Below are positions 13,833-24,700 of a stretch of 64,000 nucleotides of DNA, piece after piece (the stretch's first letter is position 1; each line of letters begins with the position of its first letter). The notes under the pieces were generated by a model that saw only the letters and a list, made by a program, of their open reading frames with translations, ran no database searches and was not told where the DNA came from. The stretch covers positions 65,062,001-65,126,000 of the forward strand of contig NC_080588.1 of assembly GCF_029962835.1 (NCBI RefSeq), read 5' to 3'. Position numbers and translations under genes: made by a program. Source of the stretch: Magnolia sinica (taxonomy: Eukaryota; Streptophyta; Magnoliopsida; Magnoliales; Magnoliaceae).

Positions 13833-13855
13833 TAGGCGATTTTACTTACTCTCAT
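2406..13855 (-). CDS. DBR1: RNA lariat debranching enzyme, nine exons
   Basis: Metallophosphoesterase that cleaves the 2'-5' phosphodiester bond of excised intron lariats in the nucleus. Exons, in transcript order: 13850-13855, 13619-13735, 12589-12746, 10238-10359, 9763-9956, 7781-7963, 7585-7703, 7332-7471 and 2438-2554. All phases join, giving about 385 codons. Metal-site motifs are all present: GCMHG at the N-terminus, CCGDFQ, GGNHEAS, SHDWP and SAHLHC. The family C-terminal block ending in [11 protein letters not shown] is in exon 9. If exon 9 is not spliced further, the frame reads through its GTAATT site to a TGA at 2406-2408, giving 395 aa, near the usual plant length of a little over 400. 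Otherwise a last exon lies left of LINE-A. The start is set by the splice joining ATGAGA to ATAGCAGTA, which gives [11 protein letters not shown]. No coding damage is seen, so it looks functional. Confidence 0.93.
3425..3640 (-). repeat. tRNA-related SINE-like segment
   Basis: On the minus strand, a segment reading TCTCAGTGGTAGAC is followed about 35 bases later by GGTCTTGAATTCGAGCC. These resemble the A and B boxes of a tRNA-derived pol III promoter. On the plus strand an (AAAT)n then (GAA)n tract follows at about 3595-3640. No target duplication was established. Confidence 0.4.
4690..4830. repeat. TAACGG/CCAATA-type degenerate repeat and (TTTA)n
   Basis: Several short GGCCAATA and GTAACGG-like units are followed by (ATTT)n near 4800-4820. 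It resembles the subterminal repeats of non-autonomous DNA transposons; the boundaries are unclear. Confidence 0.3.
5505..6170. mobile_element. fold-back MITE, left arm partly triplicated
   Basis: Copy of the dominant repeat family of this window. The left arm (TTGATGTATG ... CCATCC ... CAACTCATTTTA ... AGGTGGACC) recurs near 5515, 5640 and 5765. A single core follows (ATTAAAAACTTCTTGGGCC, then GGAAAATAAACATTAC), then the inverted right arm ending AATCAAGGTGGGCCCCATG near 6165. Confidence 0.75.
6277..6317. repeat. (GA)n microsatellite
   Basis: About 20 uninterrupted GA units, preceded by a poly-A tract near 6219-6245. Confidence 0.95.
6392..6526. repeat. 135-bp palindromic GGGCC-rich mini-element
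   Basis: Begins GTAGGGGTGTCAATGGGCC and ends with the near-perfect inverse, GGCCCGTTGACAGCCCTAC. The interior carries AATTCAAAATTTTGAAT. A related half copy lies near 20600-20690. Confidence 0.6.
6600..6965 (-). repeat. dispersed GC-rich repeat, internally duplicated
   Basis: Two copies of a CACCCCGAGT...CCCGCATCCCACA...CCCACT(T/C)GAGCC unit (about 6787-6850 and 6907-6965) flank a segment reading GAGGTCTCGTGTTCGCG on the minus strand. This is a common type of plant dispersed repeat; its class is not determined. Confidence 0.45.
6980..7150. repeat. TAACGG/TTACGG subterminal-repeat element
   Basis: At least eight GTAACGG, GTTACGG or CGTAACAG units in both orientations within 170 bases. Related units occur at 11045-11120. 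The pattern resembles hAT-like non-autonomous elements; no ends were defined. Confidence 0.4.
8165..8275 (-). mobile_element. RTE-type LINE, 3' end fragment
   Basis: On the minus strand the segment reads AGCTGACCCCAATTAGTTGG and ends in a (GAT)n tail (plus strand ATCATCATCATC). This is the 3' end seen on the longer RTE element at 49921-52271. It lies in DBR1 intron 5 (7964-9762), where nothing else is recognised. Confidence 0.6.
10226..10239 (-). other. DBR1: GC donor site of DBR1 intron 4
   Basis: Exon 4 ends CTAG at 10238 and the intron begins GCAAGT rather than GTAAGT. Joining CTAG to GACATTTTGAG (exon 5, 9956) restores the frame (S-L-G-H-F-E-R), matching the family. GC-AG introns with an otherwise strong donor are a known minor class. 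Confidence 0.75.
10730..10865 (-). mobile_element. RTE-type LINE, second 3' end fragment
   Basis: Same 3' end motif (plus strand CAACAAATTGGGGCTGGCTAC with ATCATCATC before it), in DBR1 intron 3. It is 5'-truncated. Confidence 0.55.
11336..12154 (+). mobile_element. 5'-truncated L1-type LINE in DBR1 intron 3
   Basis: Contains the end of ORF2: a DEEANEL segment, then FWFYG(T)[15 protein letters not shown] and a zf-RVT remnant, closely related to LINE-B at 62470-62840. It lies antisense to DBR1. It is flanked by a 14-bp direct repeat, AAATAAAAAGGACA (11322-11335 and 12155-12168), which fits a LINE target duplication. Multiple frameshifts and stops make it a dead copy. Confidence 0.85.
13736..13855 (-). 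other. DBR1: DBR1 exon 1 coding part (6 nt) and 114-bp intron 1
   Basis: The start codon (13853-13855) and one Arg codon are followed directly by GTAAGT at 13849. Intron 1 runs to an AG at 13736-13737, and exon 2 begins ATAGCAGTAGAAGGATGCATG. Without this splice, the frame before GCMHG has no ATG. The intron holds a (CT)n tract on the gene strand that can serve as its pyrimidine tract. Confidence 0.8.
13785..13831. repeat. (GA)n microsatellite in DBR1 intron 1
   Basis: About 23 GA units. Read on the gene strand it is a (CT)n pyrimidine tract upstream of the exon 2 acceptor, so its length could affect splicing of the start-codon exon. Confidence 0.95.
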
Positions 13856-14100
13856 GCTTTTCGTTCCTGTTGCTTCTGCTGCTGTTGGAGTGGAGGTGGG
13901 ATTGGAAGAAGAAACCCTAGAACGTTGAAGAAGAGGAAATGAAGAACGGCGCGTTTCGGAGCCGTTAACGGCCGGGTTCATTCGGGTCTCATGGCACCAA
14001 ACCCGAACTAACCTGCCTTACCGGGTCCGGGTCCTTTCGGCCGCGGGTCACGTCCTTGAAGAGCCGTACTATACTCGGCTCCCCATGGTCCACCCAACGA
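13856..14100 (-). promoter_or_regulatory. DBR1 5' UTR and proximal promoter (position only)
   Basis: Sequence immediately upstream of the DBR1 start. It reads CTAGGGTTTCTTC on the gene strand near 13905-13920, a motif typical of 5' leaders of plant housekeeping genes. No TATA box was recognised and the transcription start is not visible. Confidence 0.4.
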
Positions 14101-14394
14101 ATAATTTCCAACCTGTTATCCAACCCTTTCAATAAGTTAACCCATCATGAGGACCATATAAAACAAAAATCAGCTCTATCTACTCATCAGGTGGGCCACA
14201 CCATGAAAATAATGTGTAGTAGCTATTGATAAATAATGTGGACCACTCAATGAGTATATATGGCAGATTTTTTCACAAGTTAGTCCTCGTGATGGGCAAC
14301 CTATCGAAGATGTTGGATGTCGCAGACACATGAAAGCTATTGGATGAGACCCTCAAATTACTATAGATAATAATGCTAATCTAACTAGCCCCCA

Positions 14395-15310
14395 CATGGT
14401 TGGAACCGACCCGACCAGATTTTAACCAGGGTCCATAATAATGGACCTACCCAGGACCATACTCGACCCCTAATTTTCAACACTGCTGAGACCTAAACGC
14501 TACCCGATTTTGGCATTAGGCCTATTAAAAATGGGTCCAGCCCATCAGGCCGGGGGTATCTTGAAAGTTGAAACTGGGCTGGCCTGGGCTCGGCTGGGCT
14601 GGGCTGGGACAATGCATCTAATCATGGATATCATCTGGCTGAAAGTTGGGTGGGTTCAACCCAACCGACTAGTGACCAACCCAATATTGGCTTGGGCTCG
14701 GGCATGATGTATCGAGTCTGATTTCAGGGTTGGGATATACAAACACCAGCCCGATAAAACTTGTGTCGGAGTCAGGTTGAGGCCTCGGGTTGCCCAATCC
14801 AACTCGAACCCGATTAATATATAAGTTACTTATAAATTATAATTGAACGTGGATCATCTTCTAGATAGATTTTGTGCTACACAAAACGACTTTTAAAGGA
14901 GTAGTTGTCCTCTATTTTAGCTTGTTTGTTTTAAAAAAAATAAAGTTTTTTTCCATAAATTACTACATATATGATTAATAAAATCACATATACAAAAAAT
15001 AAAACATGTATTGAAATATAAAAGATTAATGTAATAACAAAAATATTAGCATGTATCCACCCAACCAACTCGTCCAAGCCCACTTGGGTTGGGCTTGGGT
15101 CAAGAATTCCTAACCGGATGTTGGGTTGGGTTGGGTTGGGGTTGAGGTATATGAACCTTGCGTTGGGCGAGGGTTGAACACCAACCCCTCCCAACCCACC
15201 GGACTTTCTGCCCTGATATCATCCCAAGCCATGAGCTAGAGGATATGGCTTCAAGGCCCAACTCAGCTAGTGAACTAAACCGAGCTGGACTGTATAGGCC
15301 CACAGAATAA
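14395..15310. repeat. GGGCTGGGC/GGGTTGGG-rich repeat region
   Basis: Arrays of GGGCTGGGCTGGG near 14590-14610 and GGGTTGGGTTGGGTTGGG near 15122-15142, in inverted orientation around an AT-rich centre (14820-15060). The two halves partly complement each other, as in a degenerate fold-back element. ORFs here are low-complexity. Confidence 0.45.
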
Positions 15311-17180
15311 AACTTAGCCCACTAATGCTAAATTAGTCGGCCGAGTCCTTATTTTCCATACTTGGACAAATGCAAGTTTATGTCTGGGCAATTAGTTATA
15401 TGGCTTAAAATTCTGCAGTTATCCCACTTCTAGTTGTTAGCGCAATTCAGCCTAGTATTGGATAGATTCAGGCCCATCCAGCAATAACATCCAGTTTTTA
15501 AGTCAAATCTAGGGGAGTGGGAATGGGTCTGGTTGCCTGGCCAGGTAAGTCTTGGGCCCTATAGTAGCAGGACCAGGCCATTGATGAATGCTTCAGGGAG
15601 ACATGCCATGCAGCACACAAGTGTAGATCTTGTCCATGTTGCACACAAGTATGAGATTTAGTCTGTCCATCCCAAGGCTCATGTGCAGATGCCTTGGATT
15701 ATAAAGCTTAGGCTTATCCACTCTGTTTACACTCATTTTCGGTGCCTTGACGTGGAACAATGTAAGGTCATCATTTGTCGATGGTAATGAGTTGGAACTA
15801 GCAGAAATCATAATCACACTCGGGAGTATCTTTAGTTGGTATTCCTTCAGCGTTACATGTTCCATTAATAATACAGAGGTACAAACCTATGCACATATCC
15901 TTAAGAGAACAAATTGATGGATGCCACATGACTATGATTTAATATGTCTTAACATGTCTATAAAAGACTTGCCAAGAGGTCGGATCTTATCATGTATCCG
16001 ACTATGGTACACCTAACAAGATTGTTTCTCACAATCATTTCAAAATGAAAGAGTTTTTAAGAGACTTTTGGAAAGTTTGTAATATTCAAGAAGGTACCAA
16101 ACATTAGAAGATTGGATCGACATCCGAGTAAATCCAGCTATGGATTGGTCTAAATTAGGAAGGACAAACACTTCAACTAGATTGCGTCCTAATTCCTTAC
16201 ATCAATTGGAATTTTAAAAAAAATATATGAGAGCCCGATGGCATGATCCTATGGTTGTGGTTCTATAAAGCTCTTTAAATTGGTAATCCTAAAAAAAAAA
16301 AAAATTTATAGACTTTAAAGCAAAAAGTAAATTTCGATCAAAGAGTATATTTAGTCATTTTTTGCTCATGTTGCCTAACCGCCTGTGTTAGATTGTAACA
16401 AAATCTATCGTGACATTACCAACAATAGCATTGCCAACCACGATATTTCTAATTAAATTATATAAGTCGCCTGTTAAATTTCCTTTTATTGTTACCATTG
16501 TCCATTTAACAATTTTCAATCGACTCTTTTCACCAGAAAATGTATAGTCATTTTTACTGAACTTTTTCGATGATAGAAGGCTCTTTCGAAAGTTTGGTAT
16601 GTGCTACACATTAGAAATTGTACGTGTAATATTATCAAACATAATAATTTTAATGTATCCAATCTCTATAATTTTAAATGTATTATTATCATTTATGTAA
16701 GCTACGATACCATTACATAACTAACATACGTATAAACAATTTCTGTGTTGAGTTATACGTTAATCCCCTGGATCTGCCATCCATTGATGGTTCAGGTTCT
16801 CTCGAGGAATTATTACTGGCAACGAGTATCTGTCAACACGTATATGTCATTGGATGCAACCCAAGGTCACGTCAAATCAATCATCTGGTCTAAAACGCGG
16901 GTCCAGGACTAACCCACTAGCCTTGATGATAAGCCCAAGACGGACTGGAATCTGACCGCAGAATACTGGATTTTAGGGCGAAACCTTTAGCCCGCTTATT
17001 TTGGACCCAGTGCCCGGCGCCTGGCCCCAGCTTTCATGGGCATTCTTGTCATTTAGATCTTGCATAGAAGTCGGTAGCTGGACTCGGCCCAGGGCATCCA
17101 TAAATATCCTGGGCCCAGGCCTAGGTTTTTTTTTTAAACCCATGAAAGCATCCAGCCAATTTAGGGTGCCTTTGGTTAAC
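15311..17180. other. intergenic stretch, nothing recognised
   Basis: AT-rich sequence with short ORFs only (the longest is 90 codons, minus, 15593-15865). No family similarity, splice structure or repeat boundary was recognised. Confidence 0.5.
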
Positions 17181-17289
17181 ATGAAAATTGCCATTTCACT
17201 AGCACAGCTTGTTGGTCCACCGGATGAATGGCCCAGATCAATGAAAGGTGGACCCAAAAACTGCACACATGATTGGATGGATGGCCAGC

Positions 17290-17705
17290 TCCGGCTAAAA
17301 TATGTGTTGTATCCACTCCGTTCATCCGTTTCGCCAGCCCATTTTAGGTAAAAAGCCCAATCATGAGGAAAACAAAAGATCAAATGGACCACACTACTGC
17401 AAACAATGGGGATTGAACGCCCACCGGTAAAAACTTTCTACCGGCCCAGAAGTTATAGATCAAGCTGATATTTGTGTTTTGCCTTCATCCAAGTTACCTT
17501 AACGGACTGGATGACAAATAAACATCATGGTAGGCTCTAGGAACGTTTTAACGGTAGGGTCAATATCCCACCTGTTCCTTGTGGTGTGGCCCACTTCAGA
17601 TTTGGATCTGCCTCATGTTTGGGTTCATGCCCCTACTTGAGCTGGAGAAAAAAAAATGGACGGCGCAGATATAACACATACATTATCGTGGCCCACAGAG
17701 GTTAG
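17290..17705. mobile_element. fold-back MITE copy
   Basis: Left arm ATATGTGTTGTATCCACTCC and CATTTTAGG; core GGGATTGAACGCCCACC and AAGCTGATATTTGTGTTTT; inverted right arm GGACGGCGCAGATATAACAC ending ATTATCGTGGCCCAC. Confidence 0.75.
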
Positions 17706-18400
17706 TGCTGCAGGAATCTTACAGCAGCCGGGTGCTGCCGGCAATCAACGGTCCGATGCAATCTGCAGTTGGGCGCTGCGAGAACAACATTCTAGCTACA
17801 CCGTCCGATGCATGCAACGTGTAGTACATTGTGCCAAACGTACGCCGTAGTGTCCGAATAGTTCTGAGACGTGATATGTGGACCCCACATCAATGGTGAT
17901 GAAATGCAATAAGAAATGCGAGGCATACCGCGCGAGGATTCAATGAACAGTCCATCCGCGTTACTCGTGTGAGAGATCCAGGCTGTTTATTTCACACTGC
18001 AGACCATGAACATGGCCTCGCCCAGAAATCATGCGAGTTAATTCATTAAGTGGGCTACATATACAGGAGAAAAATGGACGCTCGGGATTGAAAAATCTGA
18101 CTACCGGTCTATACTCAACTTATCTGTGTGGCCCACTTAATAAACATACCAGCCTGATTTTTTAATCAAGTCATGAACACGCTGGGACCAAGCTCATGGA
18201 TGACCCAGATCCAGCAAACACGTGCCATCCCCACATACGCACGCGGATCCCTTTTACATCTCCCCTCGCGCGAATCGTTATGGTAACTAGAACTGAAAAA
18301 ATGAAACGCATGTATGAAATTTCTTCCTCCATACATACATACATATACTTAGATACTTAGATATACACATTCGGGAATATACACGGAAACATCGGTGTAT

Positions 18401-18628
18401 TTACAGAGACCAGCAGCTGAGTTCGAGGGCTTTTTGGAACCTGTCCTCCAACGAAGAAGAATCATCGCTGCCTTTGGATTCGAGGGCAGTTTCGACACGT
18501 CGACGGAGACCAGAAAACCACTCATGGAAAAACCATTTTCCGGATATGCTGACGTGGCAGGTGGTTTGGGGTGGGGTTTGAGGCTTCCAGCGGTACCAAA
18601 GGAGGAGCATCGCAGCTGTTGGAGCCAT
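18401..18628 (-). CDS. possible small intronless gene, 75 aa, function unknown
   Basis: ORF from ATG (18626-18628) to TAA (18401-18403). The predicted protein starts MAPTAAMLLLWYRWKP, has a central SISGKWFFHEWFSGLRRRV segment, and ends DRFQKALELSCWSL. It is rich in Trp and Arg, with a predicted amphipathic helical C-terminus; there is no signal peptide or transmembrane segment by eye. Upstream on the same strand, CTCTCTATACATAG near 18690-18705 could be TATA-like, and the sequence downstream is AT-rich like a 3' UTR. The plus-strand ORF over the same bases has a more repetitive composition. I do not recognise a family, so this is a candidate only. Confidence 0.45.
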   Translation of the reverse strand: MAPTAAMLLLWYRWKPQTPPQTTCHVSISGKWFFHEWFSGLRRRVETALESKGSDDSSSLEDRFQKALELSCWSL

Positions 18629-19587
18629 TGGTAGAAAGATATAGAGCGATATGAGTCGTTGATGAGAGCGATCGTTACTGATGCCTGATGTTACCTATGT
18701 ATAGAGAGAGGAGGTTTTGGATACGCTTGAGGAGTATGAATTTTTGTACGCACGCATACACCAACTCTATGTGTGGATTAGATGTGCGTCAATCTAAACC
18801 GTCCAAATTGTGAAATGCTTTGTGGATTGGACATAACAGGAAAATATTATTGACTTGATGATATAAAATTCCCACGATGGATAACAAATGGACGGTCACA
18901 AAGAAAGATCAAGGGGTAAGATATTGGTGAACATGTGTGCATTTATATGTGATGGAATTTAGCTAATCATTCTGATTTTTGGGCTGTGTCCCATATTGAG
19001 TGGGACCCAATTGGACAGTTTGGATCGAGCATGCGCATGCGTGTGGATGATCATACTTAGCCAGAGTATCAATGGTTTTACTCGCATAGATAAGTGTCGC
19101 GTAACAGAGAGATCTGACTTCTGACAGAGAAACTGTGGGTAGTGGAGATGGCAAGAAAGAGCACTAGCATACGCCTGAAAGCAACTATCATGATGAGGAC
19201 CGTTCAAGAGGTGTCCATAGAAAATGGCCCAAAATTCACGTCTTTGGAAGATCCAACCTATTGAAACAAAATGAATGATTAAAATTAAAAAGCCATAGGT
19301 CACATTCAACTTGCAAAAGTACATTAATTGAAATATTAACGTAATCCGAACGATGTAACTATTAGTTTTTATCCTACCCATAGTTTGGATAATCTATCGA
19401 CTATTACCAACTATCATAGAAGCGGTTAAGATCTCATGGATCATAAACTCTGGGTGCTCCCGAGATGTACCTGTCTTTTTTCCGGTGTGAAAATGCCAAA
19501 ACGGGCAAGAGTGGTAACTGCGAACTACTAACTAGTAATACTCTGTGGGCGGTACGCGAATTTCCTGTGCCCCTCCCAGGCGGAAAC

Positions 19588-20020
19588 TACGTGGGACCTA
19601 CCGTGATATCCAGGCGACATCCGTACCGTCCATCAGTTTTTCCATACGACTCTAAGACATAAGGCGAAAAACAAGGAAGATCTATAACACGAATGGGCCA
19701 CATGACAAGAAAGTGGGGATATAATCGCCCACCATTGAAACCTTCCTGGGGCCACAGAATTTTTAGATCAGGTTGATTTTTTTCTTTCAAGTTCATCTCA
19801 ATGGAAATATCGTTATGAGCAGTTTGGATGGCATTTAAACATCAAGCTGGGGCCCAGGTAACTTTCAACGGTTGGGTTTCCATCCCCGCTTTTTCCTAAC
19901 GTGTGTACCACTTCAGCTATTTATCTAAATCATTTTTAGTTTCATGTCCAAATATGAGCTGGTGAAACTCATGGACGGTGTGGATTTCACACAGACATAT
20001 CCGTGGTTCCACGTAGCTTC
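19588..20020. mobile_element. fold-back MITE copy
   Basis: GTGGGACCTACCGTGATATC start, CATCCGTACCGTCCATCAG arm, CACCATTGAAACCTTCCTGG core, and the inverse arm ATGGACGGTGTGGATTTCAC ending near 20018. Diverged but complete. Confidence 0.65.
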
Positions 20021-20149
20021 CGCTACAGGAACTTCCTGCTGGCCGGCGGCATTGACCATTCGCCTCCCTATGGGTGGACGTTGTTGTGGGGCCGCTGTTT
20101 TTCGGACGCAGTTGCCTGTGCTTCCCACCCACGGAATTTCTGTGGTCGG

Positions 20150-20580
20150 AAGCTACGTGCGGCCCATTGAGATGTCTGTGAGAAATCCACACTGTCCATC
20201 AGTTTATCCAGTTCATGTCAGGGCATAATCCCAAATAATAGATGCAGATCCAAAGCTCGAGTGGACCACACTACAGGAAACGGTGGGGATGGAACCCCTA
20301 CCATTGAAACCTTTATTGGGCCACGGAAGTTTTCAATCAGGCTAATAGTTGTGTTTTCAGTTCATCCCACGTAGAATTACCCTATGAACGGTTTGGATGG
20401 CATACGAACATCATGGTGTACTCCGGTAGGGTTTCCATGGTGAGCACTTCCATTCCCACTGTTTCCTGCAGTGTGTTTTACTTAAATCTCCGATCGATGT
20501 AATTTAAGATCACGGGCTAACATGAGCCGTAGAAAATGATGGACGGTGTAGATGTCTTACGCACATTACTGTGAGCCCAA
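20150..20580. mobile_element. fold-back MITE copy
   Basis: Starts GCTACGTGCGGCCCATTGAG, with CACACTGTCCATCAG and GGTGGGGATGGAACCCCTAC. The right arm is GATGGACGGTGTAGATGTC, ending ATTACTGTGAGCCCA. Confidence 0.65.
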
Positions 20581-21197
20581 ATTTAGCTTCCCAAGCGGGC
20601 ACACGGCTCGAGTCAGACAAAATTCAGGTTTTAAATAGGCCCGGCCCAAAAAGTCAACCCCAGCCCGGCCCGTTGACAACCATGCAGAAGGGCACGGGCT
20701 TTGTACTATGGCAGTCGTATAAGGCTCCATACACATGCACTAATATATTGTACACGTGTCATATATCAACACAACTTAAACCGAACAAATAGTGAGATCT
20801 ACTAAGTCACGGTCCAAAAATCAGAATAGTTTAGCAATCTTAACCTGTGATTTTTGTGGACACATTTTTGTTAAAGCAGAACCGTTAGATATTTTTCATT
20901 TTCAATCATCCATAAATATCCACCAATATGATACCAAATGATCAAATAATCTTAATTTCTGATTCATGATACACCTAGATTTGGATGCTTAACTTGGATA
21001 GTTAAATTACATTACTTACATGGCATGTATGCCATTTCTAAGTGCCTGCGTATCATCACCCTCTCCGGAGTATAATTTCTTTCTTTTGTAAAACAAGCGT
21101 TCATTGACGAAATGCAAAGGAGAGCGAGGGCACCAAGAGATCGCCATGACCTAGCCAGCCACCGAGGGTCCTTGGGGGCTCACATTGATGTATGTGT

Positions 21198-21729
21198 TGT
21201 TGGAATATGGAGTTTGAAAAATTATTTAAATAAAATAAATTAAAAATTAAAAATAAAATAAAACTTATCGATTTATAGAAGTCGAGGCGTGACGTGAGTC
21301 ACTCGGCTTGAAATCGAATTTTCTCCCCTTGGACAGCATCCCAAGTTTAACAGGTTTCCAGAACAATCAACTTCCAGGATACAACGACTATGACCCGGTC
21401 CCAGCGATGCACTCACTGTACACGGGCTCGAACCACTTGTAGTCTTAACCCGAACTAGAAAATACTTAGAATACATTTTTAAGAAGAAATCTGATTTTGT
21501 TAATCTATCTAAAAACTTAAAATTAGAAGTCTATTTATAGACTTTGTGAAGACACCCTTTCATAAAGGGTTGTGACTATTGGGTTTAAACCCAAGCGGTG
21601 TGACCCTTAGGCTTCAAAAGACGCAACTTTTCAAAATAAAACTGAAAGGATATAACCTTTCAGTGAAAAGACACATCCGTAGGATATTTTGAAATACTAA
21701 ATTATTTTAAAATAATTTAAAATACAACA
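21198..21729 (-). repeat. LTR of the LARD (3' LTR in element orientation)
   Basis: 532 bp, TG...CA. On the minus strand it follows the polypurine tract. The TATA-like CTATAAATAGAC lies at about 21528-21540 (minus). Confidence 0.88.
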
Positions 21730-24700
21730 ATCCCCCATTTGTTTCAAAATTTTTGACATTTCAGGTTAAGATGGAAGAGTTGTGCAATGGTGCAGGTGTC
21801 ACCATAGACTTGAACCAACATTAGAGTAAACATGGCAGGACTACAGGAATCAGGTGACACTATAGTCTTGAACCTGATTCCTTTTGATGTAGATTGCAAG
21901 TACATGCCACTCACACAACTTTTCCGCTATAAGTGATTTTGTGGTTCGGTGCGTTTCGGTCATGCACCATTACCTGAATTTCATGAGTGCTTTAGAAAAT
22001 TCGTCTACATTCTCATAGGAAGCGGCCTCCACCTCCACACCCATATAGGTGAATTTCATTAAGTGTATGCAGTAACTGTATACACCACCAAATATATGGC
22101 TATGGATTCATTAAGAGTTCTAAAAACTCATCCTTTTGCGTTGCTGCTCGCATTGTACACTATAAAAGGGGCTCATTTATATCAGTGCAATCGTCTACCT
22201 TGTGTCTTATTGTTTACTCATTGAACCTATCTAATAGGATCTCTACTCGTATAGGTTGGGTTACCAACACTGGTAGCTCATATATTAAGTTCAGCCCCAT
22301 TCCCTTCGATGTATCATTGACTAATCTTTTAGATAGTCACTTGGTCAGAGGATTTATGACCCGTAGGCCTTTTACCTCCACCCGTCATTGCTCCATCAGG
22401 CTTTTTTCTCATACGAGTTTGGCCATGTCTTAGTCTCATTGTGGTTAATCATCCTTTCAGATTAGCTACGGATCATCGTATTGGTAAGCTATTGCCTCAC
22501 CAACCAGCTACTCATAAATGAGCCTCTGTTAAGGCTGATTCCTCCTTTTGCTCCTCAATTAAGTCTTTGACAGTCAGTTGTAGCCTCTTTAATTATTCAT
22601 ATCTTAAGCCAAAGCATACTGAACTCATTTCTATCCTCATAGAGTCAACAATTATGACTCCATCAAGTAATAGATATTGAACATCGCTTTTATTATGATA
22701 GTTGTCGTATCATCGGCTCTGAATACAACCAACTTTCTTATCTTTAAATGTACTCTTACAATGCAAGCAAATTCACTAGCCCACTATTCAAGTAACTGGT
22801 GATAAAGTCAATTGACATTATTGTATCTGCAATATAAAGAGGCTGGAGTAATCTGTCATGCATAGACATATGACAACTAAAATAGAGTATAACTTTCATA
22901 TAATCATATCGCAATATTATCATGTTATCATATGTTCCCTAATACATGAAAGGTTGACCAATTTATCAATTAGTGATTAAAATTCAATACAATCAATGGA
23001 TATTTGGCAACTGAATATCGAGGAGAAATGTTCAAGTTCATTATCAAGTATCTTGATCGATGGATTGAACAATGGGCTCCATAGGTGCATAAATTTGGCC
23101 AATAGATACATTTGTTGATGGTAAAATAACATAGTTCATCAAATGAACTTATACTGTCATATGAATACCAATCCTAAATGTCCAAATCCAGCCTCCAATG
23201 AGAATAAAATATAGCCTGAAAATTCCATTGACCCAACAATCGTCTTTGCATTCAAACCACTAATAATTTTCTTTCTACTATTCATTTGATGGCTACCAAT
23301 TTGATCATTAAAACATTCAATATGTTTAATTCCAGACACCTTGTCTTAAAGACATACACATCAACGTAAAACACGTGCATATTGATCCATAACATTCAAC
23401 ATATATTTTTCTTAGTGCAAATCTTCAATTTTATGTCAACCCATTTATCAAATACATATTGACTAAACTTGGATTCCATGCGTTAAATAGTTTATGCATC
23501 CGAGTGCACCCCCACAATTTCAGATTTAGCCTTGATAGATATATCTATGGTCCACTTGATAAATTTATTAAGAAATTTTTTTCGTAAGAACCATCATATG
23601 AATTGACTAACACATGTCTTAGATTGGCACATGATCGGATGGAATTAACATTGAATTAATGCACATTTACTACTAGTCCACTTGAGAAATTCAAGTCACC
23701 ATTTGCTTCATGATAAGTGAAACTTTAGAAAGACAATCATTCATTTAATGTGAGTTTCAAGTACTTAATATTCATAAAAGTAATACACATACAATATCTA
23801 GACCTTTTATCTATTGGGCATGCAAAAGGTAATATTTTTAAAAATACATCAGCCCAATCATCCCACATGGGCAAATATAATATTTGTATGGATTTATAAT
23901 TTTGGACCCTTGTAATGCATCTAAGAACATAACCCCCACAATTTAAAATCTTTATAAATGAGATCTTTTCCACATATGTACAATATCTGAGTATCTATGT
24001 ATCAAAAGTCATACATTATTTAATGTTTCATATTATAATGGAAACAATATATTTTGTATATGTAACACATGAATACAAGACTTGAACATATCAATCATAA
24101 ATCCACATAAGATGGATCAAAGTCCACAAGATATATGCAATGATACAAAAGGAATAATGTGTGTTATCTATAGATACACAGTGATAAGTGGGCCCATGGT
24201 TTGATAGACTTGGCTATTGATTTTATTAAGTTCAATATAGCATACTCATTTATTCCTTGTGTGCACTCATTATTATAAAGGTTATTCATACTAATGGTTG
24301 GTCCATATTATAACTTAATTTTTAAGTCACTATAAATACAAAGAAGGACTTACTAATGAACTACTCATGTTACAAACATGTGTGCAGTGACGTCTTAGTA
24401 TGTAACCGTGCATTCTATTGCATTTCTAAATATCAACATTAATATAACTATTCATTTTATGCACATCAATCACACAAAAATCAACTCCTTAACATGCACT
24501 TGATCAAAATGATATGTTATATTTGTTCTAGCACCATTGATATAGTAGGCCCCATTTTTTCACAATTCAGACCATGCACTCTTGTGCTACCCACCATCAG
24601 TCGCCATCAAATATATTCCCAAAATTTCCTATCATAAAGTAGACAGTAAACCATCCACTTGTACTTTATAAGTTGGACATGTAAGATTGTTTAATGGAAG

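Noticed and set aside
16973-17392. 139- and 116-codon ORFs on opposite strands
   Set aside because: They overlap a MITE arm and lack any recognisable motif or splice context.
18395-18634. 79-codon plus-strand ORF
   Set aside because: It mirrors the 75-codon minus ORF; the minus strand has the better composition and upstream context.
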